From a virus, in the IMG/VR virus record IMGVR_UViG_3300049733_000101, positions 1 to 28,584 of that record: DNA of 28,584 bases. The stretch is one strand, 5' to 3'. Of this stretch, positions 21,930-28,584 are shown in pieces; positions within the stretch are counted from its first letter, which is position 1, and every line of letters starts with the position of its first letter. Under the pieces are notes generated by a model that was not told the origin of the DNA, did not search any database, and saw only the letters and a program-made list of their open reading frames with translations. The position numbers were made by a program, and so were the translations under genes.

Positions 21930-22406
21930 TTACGGCGTCATGTCGACGACGCGATACCACACTTCGATGTTCAGGTCGGAATCACCGGTCGTGATTTCAC
22001 CCACGAGCAGGTGCAGCACGAGCGCGGCGCTGTCTACCGGTGTGATTGCTGAATTGAGAGACGCGGCGCGATGGCCCTGGACGAACCGCACCTGGTTGGT
22101 AGTTTGATCGAGGAAGCCGGTCGTTTCACACTGCGCGACTTCCGCCCCGGATCCATCGGTATACTTCACCGACAGATCTTCGCCGGCAGCGATACCGCCA
22201 TATGCCGTACCGGAAGGCTTTCGAATGACGGCACCTTCGAAAATATTGGCGAGGCCGGCACCAGGCGCCGGAACGAGCTCGCGCGGCGTCGCATTGAGCG
22301 CGAGCAACTGCGCCGCGGTAATTGTGACCTTTCGGCGGAAGATCCGAAATTGAGCGCCATCGATCTCGCTGCCGAACACGGGCTTGTTGTTTTCAATGAC
22401 TGGCAT
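21930..22406 (-). CDS. probable head decoration / capsid accessory protein
   Basis: A 158-residue protein (MPVIENNKPVFGSEIDGAQF...). The start at 22406 is fixed by AAAGGAG 8 bases upstream; a longer frame to 22451 would run into the terminator stem. The text is beta-rich (RKVTITAAQLLALNATPREL, LVPAPGAGLANIFEGAVIRK, AYGGIAAGEDLSVKYTDGSG) and continues with LVLHLLVGEITTGDSDLNIE. The phrase LLALNATPRELVPAPG is typical of a family of small phage proteins found next to capsid genes. It is the first gene after the terminator, probably expressed at a lower level than the capsid protein. Confidence 0.6.
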   Translation of the reverse strand: MPVIENNKPVFGSEIDGAQFRIFRRKVTITAAQLLALNATPRELVPAPGAGLANIFEGAVIRKPSGTAYGGIAAGEDLSVKYTDGSGAEVAQCETTGFLDQTTNQVRFVQGHRAASLNSAITPVDSAALVLHLLVGEITTGDSDLNIEVWYRVVDMTP

Positions 22407-22430
22407 GGACTTGACTCCTTTCCCAAAAGG

Positions 22431-22459
22431 AAAAAGGGGTGGAAGGCCCACCCCTTTTT
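22431..22459 (-). terminator. intrinsic terminator after the major capsid gene
   Basis: AAAAAGGGGTGG (22431-22442) and CCACCCCTTTTT (22448-22459) form a perfect 12-bp stem with a 5-base loop. Read on the minus strand the G/C-rich stem is followed by UUUUU and then CC. It lies 19-47 bases after the capsid stop codon and just before the ribosome site of the next gene. It should make transcription drop after the capsid gene. The palindrome also works on the plus strand. Confidence 0.85.
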
Positions 22460-22477
22460 GATGAAGAACGACAGCGA

Positions 22478-23953
22478 TTAGAGACCGGTCACACTACAAA
22501 TTGCCGCAGGACGGAAAACGACGAACGCATCGCGCATGTCAGCGCGGATCGTTCGCTTGCCTTCCTTGAATTGATCGCCAACGTAGCCGACCTGCACATC
22601 GATGCCGCGGCGCTCAAACAGAGACATCCACTGCGGCAAGGCCGAGATCACATAGCCGGTGCCGGCCGAATCGATGTCGCATTGCACGACTTGCAAACCC
22701 CACATACGTTCCGGGCCTGCTTCCGATGGATTGCCCCAAATGTAGATGCCGTCCGCCGTTCGCAGCAAACGCACGGATTCCCAATTGGTCGGATGAATAA
22801 TGTGATGCGTGGGCATGACCCGGCCCGTCACCCGCAGCTTCGTCATGGCCTTGAAGAACGCGTCCGGAATCGGATCGGCGCCCTTTGCCTGAGTCTGGAT
22901 CCCAACGATATTCTTGATGCCGCGCAGGTTCGGCGCGCTGCCGTCACCGATGAGCACCTGCGTATCCAGGCGCTGCCGCAGGCCGAAGGTGAGGCGGCCG
23001 TTGACGTAGCTGGATACGAACGGCACATCTTCCAACTGTTCATCCGTGACCGGCAACGAATCGGTAATCTTGCGGACGCTGGATTCACGCTCCGTCAGCG
23101 CGAACGCAGACTCAGCAAAAGCCACGCCTTCTGCTTTTTCTGCCGCAGAGTGCGTGCGCGTGGTTTCCTCCATGTAGACCACTTTTTCCATGCCGGTCTG
23201 GCCCATCGGCAGGATGTCGAGCAATTGAATCGGACGAGTGACCTTATCGACAACGAGACCAGGAATACGGATGGATTCCGGCGCCCAGCCGGCCGTCGTT
23301 TCCATCAGCGTCTTGAAGTGTGCGCCTGCCGCCAGTATGTCGCTTGGCCACAGATCCGGGAAGTTCATCACGAGGCCGGCAGCGTCCTTCCGCCGCTCTT
23401 TGATGAAATGCTGCACGTATTGGTCGTTGGTGATCAGGTCGCCGATCGCCTTGATTTGCTTCTGCCGGCGATCGCCCATGTCGGGATCCGGATCCGGATG
23501 GCGCAGGCCCTTGAGCCTGTCGAGTGTTCCGGCGGCCTTCTCGGCTTCGACCAGTTTCATGCACTCATCGTGGAGATCGTTGAGTTCGGTGTTCATACTG
23601 CGCACCTTCTCGGCGATCGCCACGGTGGTCAGGCCTGTACCGAGGCAGGCGACCTTCCGGAAATCCAGTTCGCCGGCGGGCGTCTTTGCCTCTTCGAAGA
23701 CCTTCTCGAGTTCCTTTTGCTTCGCCTCGAGTTTCTTGCGCGCCTCAATCAACGCGACATTTGGCACGATCGCCAGCACCGTACCGGCTTCGCCGGCCGT
23801 CGTAGCAGCGAACGTAAAGACTGTCAGAATCAGCATGGCAATAAGCACCAAGCCGAGACCGAAGAGCATGTTCGGATTGTGAACGGGCGTCGCCGTGTAG
23901 CCGCGGCAGCACTCGAGCGCCCAAATTCGCTTTTTGTCGGATTTTGGAATCAT
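22478..23953 (-). CDS. major capsid protein, HK97 fold, with N-terminal transmembrane segment
   Basis: A 491-residue protein. AGGAG lies 9 bases before the ATG at 23953. From about residue 205 the text follows HK97-type capsid proteins: LMETTAGWAPESIRIPGLVV, DKVTRPIQLLDILPMGQTGM (N-arm and E-loop start), KVVYMEETT, then PVTDEQLEDVPFVSSYVNGR (spine helix), VLIGDGSAPNLRGI, HHIIHPTNWESVRLLR, GLQVVQCDIDSAGTGYVISA and the C-terminal RTIRADMRDAFVVFRPAAI. Residues about 64-190 form a charged coiled-coil delta (scaffold) domain that the prohead protease would remove. Unusually, residues 29-51 are a strongly hydrophobic helix (MLFGLGLVLIAMLILTVFTF AAT), preceded by a basic, Cys-containing stretch. It would anchor unprocessed subunits in the membrane. 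No good internal start downstream of this helix is visible. Confidence 0.9.
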   Translation of the reverse strand: MIPKSDKKRIWALECCRGYTATPVHNPNMLFGLGLVLIAMLILTVFTFAATTAGEAGTVLAIVPNVALIEARKKLEAKQKELEKVFEEAKTPAGELDFRKVACLGTGLTTVAIAEKVRSMNTELNDLHDECMKLVEAEKAAGTLDRLKGLRHPDPDPDMGDRRQKQIKAIGDLITNDQYVQHFIKERRKDAAGLVMNFPDLWPSDILAAGAHFKTLMETTAGWAPESIRIPGLVVDKVTRPIQLLDILPMGQTGMEKVVYMEETTRTHSAAEKAEGVAFAESAFALTERESSVRKITDSLPVTDEQLEDVPFVSSYVNGRLTFGLRQRLDTQVLIGDGSAPNLRGIKNIVGIQTQAKGADPIPDAFFKAMTKLRVTGRVMPTHHIIHPTNWESVRLLRTADGIYIWGNPSEAGPERMWGLQVVQCDIDSAGTGYVISALPQWMSLFERRGIDVQVGYVGDQFKEGKRTIRADMRDAFVVFRPAAICSVTGL

Positions 23954-23958
23954 GGAAT

Positions 23959-24945
23959 TTAGCTCCTGTTGGATTGCCGCGCGGCCTTCGTCGAAATCTC
24001 GAGGAACGCGGCGTATGCTTTCTCTGCATCTGTACCGGTATCCGGAGACGTTTCCGTGAGGAATGCCCCAAGATCGGCGTGAAGAGTGTTCAACCGGTCC
24101 CAGTTCGCACGCGATAGGGCCCGGCCTTCTTTCTCGCGTCGGGCAGAGCGCACCTTACTCCGACGTTTTAGCTGCTCGATTGCGTTCACCGCAGAGTCGA
24201 GATGTTCGGCGTAGTCGAGCCCTTTCAGGCTCACTACAAGATCGAGTTGAACTTCCTGCCTATTCGACAGCGTCACGCTGCCGTCTCCATTCAACGTCCA
24301 GTCGAATTGATAATAAGAGTCGAGCCACTGCGTCCCGTCCCACTTCATGCTGACGACAATGATCGTGTCGTCGAGTGTGGCCTCGAGGTAGCAATATGGA
24401 TCGTTAAGGACTGTACTGGCGGCGTTGCGCAGTGCGCGTTGAATCGCTTCCCAGCTGCCGGCCACCTCGGCCCAGGCCTTATTGCCGCGCTTTTTGACGG
24501 ATAATGTGCCGGTATCGATGCCGGCGCCGAGCAGGACCGGCGAGACTTCGATGACGCGGAGTTCCTTCAGGAACAGAACGCGCTCCCCTTTGAATTCGCC
24601 TTTATCGGACTTTTTGATCTCGTAGCCGTAGCTGTATTCCTGTAGCGGTTTGCCCGCGTCAAAATCGAACTTGATCGCCGAATACCACTTCTGCGCGTCC
24701 GGGATGTCGAGGTTGAAGCGCATCTTGGCAACGACGTCGTCGCCCTTCTCGCTGATCACGGCGCGTCCGAGCGGAACAGAGCCCCAGTCGTGCGTCGGCA
24801 CAATTTGCGCTTCCTGCTCACCAAAGGCACCCTTTAACGTGACGTCGCCATCGTGATCTTTCACGTTAAGCGTGGCAATTACGGCCGACACCTCGCCTTT
24901 AGCGTCGTCAATTGACTTGATTCGAAACGTCTTCGTCAGCTTCAT
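23959..24945 (-). CDS. HK97-type prohead protease with scaffold-like extension
   Basis: A 328-residue protein from the ATG at 24945 (GGAG 6 bases upstream); in-frame ATGs at 24957 and 24972 are alternatives inside the portal gene end. The protease part (1-150) shows the U35/S78 pattern: VIATLNVKDHDGDVTLKGAF, the catalytic His in PTHDWGSVPLGR (H52), the serine in LQEYSYGYEI (S105), and the conserved ELRVIEVSPVLLGA (E133). It would cleave scaffold and the delta domain of the capsid protein. Residues about 160-250 form an additional alpha/beta domain (SWEAIQRALRNAASTVL, IIVVSMKWDGTQWLDSYYQF), and about 260-328 a helical, basic tail (RREKEGRALSRANWDRLNTL) like that of fused protease-scaffold proteins. 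The gene follows the portal and precedes the capsid gene. Confidence 0.82.
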   Translation of the reverse strand: MKLTKTFRIKSIDDAKGEVSAVIATLNVKDHDGDVTLKGAFGEQEAQIVPTHDWGSVPLGRAVISEKGDDVVAKMRFNLDIPDAQKWYSAIKFDFDAGKPLQEYSYGYEIKKSDKGEFKGERVLFLKELRVIEVSPVLLGAGIDTGTLSVKKRGNKAWAEVAGSWEAIQRALRNAASTVLNDPYCYLEATLDDTIIVVSMKWDGTQWLDSYYQFDWTLNGDGSVTLSNRQEVQLDLVVSLKGLDYAEHLDSAVNAIEQLKRRSKVRSARREKEGRALSRANWDRLNTLHADLGAFLTETSPDTGTDAEKAYAAFLEISTKAARQSNRS

Positions 24946-26176
24946 TGTCGTCTCCATTGATGGGCTTTCCATCTGGCGTTACGAGAATCATGTTCGGATT
25001 CATGATGTAGACTTCGTCGTCGGCCGTTACCGGCAATCGGACGCCGCGCCGCGCCTCACTGCGCTTGATCCAGCCGCCACGCACGCCGATATCGAGCCGG
25101 CGCGCCCGCTCGACCTCGTTCTCCTGGAGCGCCTGGACCATCGCTTCATCGAAGAAACACTCAAACGTGTCCGGATTGCCTTCGAAGTCCACTAGTAGTT
25201 GATTCTCGAGATCGCCGGCCATGGCGTGTTGCATCGGAATGATTCCGCTGATCCAGGCGAGTTGCACGAGTTCACGCATCGTCGCCCCAACTTTCGTTTG
25301 CTGCAGGCCGCTCCCGAATCCAACGACGGCGGCCGGAATACCGAGAATTGCGCAGACTCGCTCTTCCGAGACATCGCGGACGCTCGAGAGTTCCAATTGC
25401 GCCGGCGACCAGGCGAACTGATGCACGTCCGTCGCGCCGCGCATGACGATGGCTTTGCCGCGGCGGTCGCCGCCAAAACGTTGATCAAAGATCTTTTCTG
25501 CATCCTGCGCATCAGTGGCACTGATGCTCGTGGTCTTCGGCGAGATGATCACGCCCGGCACGCCCATATTGCGCAATAAAGAAGCCGTGAAATTCGAAGC
25601 CTCGTCGTCGCTGAAGACTTCCCGAAGGACGGAATGGAGATCAGACATGCCCAGCCGCGGATTACGCGGATCCAGGCCGTTGCGAAGATGAACCACTTCC
25701 GATACCGGCACATCGACGGCCTGACCGCCCACCATGTATTCGTAATGCGTGATGAATTCGTTCTTCGCTGGATCGTGCTTTGGCGTCATCAACCAGGGCG
25801 GAATCCACCAGAGTTCAGCGACGCCCAGGAGCCGGCTTCGGACTTTGAGCCAATAGGCGTTGCCGTCGAGGATGTAGCAGGCGATTGTCGCGCGCCAGAG
25901 CGCGTTGCCGCTGTAGTGCGTATTCGGGTGCGCAATCAACCGAACCAGCGCATGATCCTCGACCACACTGTCGAGTTGAAATTTCTTGCGGATTTTGAGT
26001 GGCGCTTCCGGGAAGACGCGCTGGATGAACTTGACCGGCGCCATCACCACGGAGGAGCCGTAGCCGCGGCCGACTTCGCGCGCGTAGTCGTACTTCGTGC
26101 GCGGAAGCAAGCTGAAGATGGCGGCCGCGCCGGCGTGGATCATCCGCGAAAATGCTTTTCGCAGCCACTGGATCAC
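24908..26176 (-). CDS. portal protein, HK97 family
   Basis: A 422-residue protein starting with GTG (26176) in a GTGA overlap with the terminase stop. It follows HK97-type portals: an N-terminal basic helix, ALVRLIAHPNTHYSGNALWR (about 76-95), DGNAYWLKVRSRLLGVAELW (about 104-123), DVPVSEVVHLRNGLDPRNP (about 155-173), NMGVPGVIISPKTTS, then ERVCAILGIPAAVVGFGSGL (about 273-292) and QQTKVGATMRELVQLAWISG, all characteristic positions of the family. It forms the dodecameric ring through which DNA enters and leaves and to which the tail is attached. Its C-terminus is acidic (NGDDNEADEDVSNQVN) and overlaps the protease gene start region. Confidence 0.88.
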   Translation of the reverse strand: MIQWLRKAFSRMIHAGAAAIFSLLPRTKYDYAREVGRGYGSSVVMAPVKFIQRVFPEAPLKIRKKFQLDSVVEDHALVRLIAHPNTHYSGNALWRATIACYILDGNAYWLKVRSRLLGVAELWWIPPWLMTPKHDPAKNEFITHYEYMVGGQAVDVPVSEVVHLRNGLDPRNPRLGMSDLHSVLREVFSDDEASNFTASLLRNMGVPGVIISPKTTSISATDAQDAEKIFDQRFGGDRRGKAIVMRGATDVHQFAWSPAQLELSSVRDVSEERVCAILGIPAAVVGFGSGLQQTKVGATMRELVQLAWISGIIPMQHAMAGDLENQLLVDFEGNPDTFECFFDEAMVQALQENEVERARRLDIGVRGGWIKRSEARRGVRLPVTADDEVYIMNPNMILVTPDGKPINGDDNEADEDVSNQVN

Positions 26177-27885
26177 CAGGTCTCACCCGCGCCGACTGGA
26201 ATGAAATCGTCTTTCTGTTCGGTCTCAGCCGGCTTCGCTTCATCCGTCGAGGACCCAACCGGGCCCCAGCCGGATTGCAGCGCGCCGGCCTTGATCGCAT
26301 CGTTACGCGCTTCGTTCGATAGTACGCCGGCCATGGCTAAATCAATTTTGTTTGGCGAATCCGATCGCTCTTTTTCGATCAGCCAAAGCGCCTTACCGGT
26401 ATCGGCGTCTTTCTCGTTCAAGTACCGCTTGTGCGCGTTGCCGATATGCCGCGCGAGATCGCCGTTTCCGTCGTGTGAGAGCGCGCCTTCCTTGATCGCC
26501 GTGTCATAGGCTTCGAGCGCGTAACTCATCGGCTTGCGCCGGTTCGTCCACCATTCGATAAATACCTTATCGCCGTACTCCCCGGCCCATTTGGAAACCC
26601 AGCTTTGCCAGTACGGCGGGTCCGCGTAGACGCGAATCACGTTGTAAGCCTGAAAGAGCGCCCGGAATGTGTCGTCGACTTCATGCGCCGGCACGCGCCA
26701 CTCTTTTGCTTGTGTTCCATACGGGCATTCCCAAAGCCCAGGCACCCACTGAAAGCCGGTTGCGAGATGTGTCGCAACAATCCCAGTACTATCGTCGGTC
26801 TGCGAACCGTCAAAGCCGAGCGCGATTGAGTCGCCCGGCTGAACCGGATTCGGCGCGCGCAAGGATTTGAATTTCTGAACGTCGAACGCCTTCCGCGTTG
26901 AGCGCATCAGCCGGTTGCAGTAGACGCGCGCCGCGTAAGCCAAGTCGGTCGTTGGATCAGCGAAGAGTTGCACAATCGATTCAATATCGCGCCAGACCGC
27001 AGCTGGGCCAGAAGCCTCAATCACTGCGGCCCGGACGGCTTCTTGATTTCGAAGGTTGTACTTCGCCGGCGTCTCTGCCTTGATGTCGTAGCGCTCGTCG
27101 GCTTGCCGGTGAAAGAAAAAGAGGCGCTCGTCTTTAACCTTACCGCCGTCGACCTGGCGCGCGTATTCAAACGTCGCCTCAGCAACAGACCCGCTACCGG
27201 GTTCCGGTGCCGTAGTTGTTTCGAGCGTCCAGGCGTCGGCGAGTTTTCGTTTGGGAATATTGGCCAACATCGTCTGATGCGCGCGCTTCAGTCGCTCGAG
27301 CGTCCACCAGTGGGTTTCATCGCAGACTTGGAATGTCGTCCGCGCACCGTCTCGTGCATTCGGCGCGCCGGCAATAGACACAGCCTTTCCGTCGCCCTTG
27401 GCCCGCATGATCCGATCGAGACCGATATCGAAATCATTCACAAGCGGACTGTTCTCGAGAACGGCCTTGAGTGCACCGTAGCAGAGTTCGTCCGACTGCT
27501 CTTCCGTGTAAGCCGACAGGACAATGAAAGGATCCGTCACCGGTCCACCGATCGGCTCGCTACCCTTCCAGCCGACGCAGCGGACCGGCGCGCTCGGATG
27601 TAGCTCGGCGGCGGCAATCCAAGCCGCGAATTCCGTCTTCGCCGTTCCCTTCGCGAGCGAAATTCCGGCACGCTTGAATCGGCGTCGGCCGGCTTGCGGA
27701 TGTTTTTTCGGAAAGACTTCGTAAAGCCGCCACACGAGCCAGCGCTTTTCATCGTCGAGCTTCGCCGGCAGTCCGCGGAGATCGCCCGGCCCGTAAACAA
27801 GATTTTCTTCGATCCATTGACAGACTTGCGCGCCGAGGCTCGGCCAGACTTTCCGGCGGTCATCCGGAACCATCAGCACGCTCAT
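26173..27885 (-). CDS. terL: terminase large subunit
   Basis: A 570-residue DNA-packaging motor. The ATPase part shows a Walker-A-like loop SLAKGTAKTE (76-85) and Walker B VCDE (186-189) with the following THWW. The RNase-H-like nuclease part carries acidic residues at GFDGSQTDD (D358), YADPP (D421) and NKIDLAMA (D514), as in TerL of HK97/P27-like phages. It would cut concatemeric DNA and pump it through the portal. The Walker A is unusual (S-L-A-K-G-T-A-K-T, no GxGKS). The N-terminal segment (WIEENLVYGPGDLRGLPAKL) fits other large terminases. The start overlaps the HTH protein stop (ATGA). Confidence 0.9.
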   Translation of the reverse strand: MSVLMVPDDRRKVWPSLGAQVCQWIEENLVYGPGDLRGLPAKLDDEKRWLVWRLYEVFPKKHPQAGRRRFKRAGISLAKGTAKTEFAAWIAAAELHPSAPVRCVGWKGSEPIGGPVTDPFIVLSAYTEEQSDELCYGALKAVLENSPLVNDFDIGLDRIMRAKGDGKAVSIAGAPNARDGARTTFQVCDETHWWTLERLKRAHQTMLANIPKRKLADAWTLETTTAPEPGSGSVAEATFEYARQVDGGKVKDERLFFFHRQADERYDIKAETPAKYNLRNQEAVRAAVIEASGPAAVWRDIESIVQLFADPTTDLAYAARVYCNRLMRSTRKAFDVQKFKSLRAPNPVQPGDSIALGFDGSQTDDSTGIVATHLATGFQWVPGLWECPYGTQAKEWRVPAHEVDDTFRALFQAYNVIRVYADPPYWQSWVSKWAGEYGDKVFIEWWTNRRKPMSYALEAYDTAIKEGALSHDGNGDLARHIGNAHKRYLNEKDADTGKALWLIEKERSDSPNKIDLAMAGVLSNEARNDAIKAGALQSGWGPVGSSTDEAKPAETEQKDDFIPVGAGETW

Positions 27886-28073
27886 GCCGCTATCGATCCC
27901 TTCAGGCGTTCGACGTCCGCACGTAAGAACCGAAGCCGCTTTTGCTTGCTACCCGGAAACAGGTGGCCGCGAATCCGAAGTCCCTGTTCATTCTCACCGT
28001 TAATGTACTTGCGGCGAAAATGCCGGCGCGATAGTCCGATGAGCGCCGCGGCCTCGTCGATGTCTAGCCACAT
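27882..28073 (-). CDS. small helix-turn-helix protein between the terminase genes
   Basis: A 63-residue protein reading MWLDIDEAAALIGLSRRHFR, then RKYINGENEQGLRIRGHLFP and RFLRADVERLKGS. The pattern (DEAAALIGLSRRHFRRK, then a beta wing, then R-F-x-x-A-D-V-E-R) is that of MerR/excisionase-like winged HTH proteins. It lies exactly between small and large terminase genes, overlapping terL by ATGA and following terS by 4 bp. It may help recognise the packaging site or regulate the late operon. Excisionase is less likely because no integrase is nearby. Confidence 0.7.
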   Translation of the reverse strand: MWLDIDEAAALIGLSRRHFRRKYINGENEQGLRIRGHLFPGSKQKRLRFLRADVERLKGSIAA

Positions 28074-28077
28074 ATAG

Positions 28078-28521
28078 TCATTTGTTGAACTTCAAAAGCT
28101 TCCGCGGATCCGTGCCGGTCGGCGTGGTCGAGGCTTGCGGCGCCGGCTTCTTGTCGGTCGCTTCCGTCACCGTCCAGTTCATTCGATTTCGGTCCCAATT
28201 CGAGAGGCCGAAGCGCGCCGTTTGCTGCCGGATCTCCGCGGCGAGTTCGCGCCGCTCTTTGGCGTTCCCTGCAAGGTAGAAGTCGTCGACGAGTAAGGCG
28301 ACAAAGCCGAGTTGATCTCGATCCGAATTCAGGTAGCGCGGCGCCATCGGCGAGCGCCAGACATTACGCCACCATATTTTTGTGAGCTTATGCCATTTCC
28401 GCTTATCCGGATTCGGTATCGCCGGCACGCGGACATCGGTCGGCGCCGTGAGTTCGGTAGCCTCGGCTTTTTTGTTTCGACGTTGACGGACTGCCGGATC
28501 CTTCGGCGGCGGCCCTGGCAT
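28078..28521 (-). CDS. terS: terminase small subunit (P27-like)
   Basis: A 147-residue protein with the signature opening MPGPPPKDPAVRQRRNKKAE of P27-family small terminases, a basic HTH-like stretch, KWHKLTKIWWRNVWRSPMAP (about 42-61) and DRDQLGFVALLVDDFYLAG, all normal for the family, and the C-terminal GTDPRKLLKFNK. It recognises the pac or cos site and loads the large subunit. AAAGGA lies just upstream of the ATG at 28521. It is the first complete gene at the right edge; the 63 bases beyond it hold nothing I can support. Confidence 0.85.
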   Translation of the reverse strand: MPGPPPKDPAVRQRRNKKAEATELTAPTDVRVPAIPNPDKRKWHKLTKIWWRNVWRSPMAPRYLNSDRDQLGFVALLVDDFYLAGNAKERRELAAEIRQQTARFGLSNWDRNRMNWTVTEATDKKPAPQASTTPTGTDPRKLLKFNK

Positions 28522-28584
28522 TTAAGTCCTTTGCGATTGCATAAAGAACGCGTTTTTAGGAACTCGTACGCGGTTTTTTCCACC

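Noticed and set aside
22439-23962. 507-codon plus-strand open frame
   Set aside because: It lies antisense to the major capsid gene, has R/H/Q-rich text typical of a reverse shadow of GC-rich codons, and lacks any domain or ribosome site.
28329-28583. 84-codon minus-strand frame at the right edge
   Set aside because: It overlaps the small terminase in another frame and has basic low-complexity text; only the first ~20 codons lie outside terS and no support is visible.
1-28584. CRISPR arrays, tRNA genes, insertion sequences, integrase
   Set aside because: None seen on either strand; the only regular repeats are the in-frame 60-bp units of one gene.

Overview
The window is the late-gene half of a tailed dsDNA bacteriophage (Caudoviricetes) or prophage with siphovirus-type tail genes: tube, tape measure and tip are present and no sheath or baseplate is visible. 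Almost every gene is on the minus strand, so the operon reads from right to left. Spacing is very tight, with many ATGA or GTGA stop/start overlaps. No integrase, repressor, replication gene, tRNA or CRISPR array is visible. The host is probably Gram-negative: the lysis cassette has a Rz-like inner-membrane spanin and a peptidase endolysin, and a PEP-CTERM (exosortase-sorted) protein gene lies at the left edge. A soil or freshwater bacterium would fit, but the sequence does not fix the taxon.

Right to left: packaging (small terminase 28521-28078, HTH protein, large terminase 27885-26173); capsid (portal, HK97-type prohead protease with a long C-terminal extension, HK97-fold major capsid protein with an N-terminal transmembrane segment), closed by a strong intrinsic terminator at 22431-22459; head accessory and appendage genes (22406-20424), including a Gp80-like protein; then a block of five genes (20420-14821), three with Sec signal peptides, including a 797-residue beta-helix/TIG protein and a 20-residue-repeat protein; connector and neck (14814-13432); a frameshifted small gene; tail tube, gp10-like neck protein, and a G/GT tail chaperone pair with an AAAAAAC slippery site; tape measure, lambda gpM-like protein, and a 1590-residue tail tip/fibre protein.

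The left end is a lysis cassette (3185-722): a TM/coiled-coil protein, a 44-residue membrane peptide, an M15 endolysin, a two-TM protein, an i-spanin, and an exported coiled-coil protein that starts at GTG.

Three genes run on the plus strand: a C-terminally truncated HNH-type protein (9264-9584), a secreted 113-residue protein (3243-3584), and the PEP-CTERM protein (160-750). The first two share a 4-bp CTAG stop overlap with the minus-strand gene they meet. The PEP-CTERM gene has an unusual leader: a perfect three-way-junction fold (17-72) followed by a hairpin (128-157) that abuts the start codon and resembles an aptamer plus expression platform.

The most novel points are this leader, the membrane-anchored major capsid protein next to several signal-peptide-bearing late proteins, the split cysteine motif in the tail tip, and the frameshift events. 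All family assignments come from reading the sequence; no database search was run.
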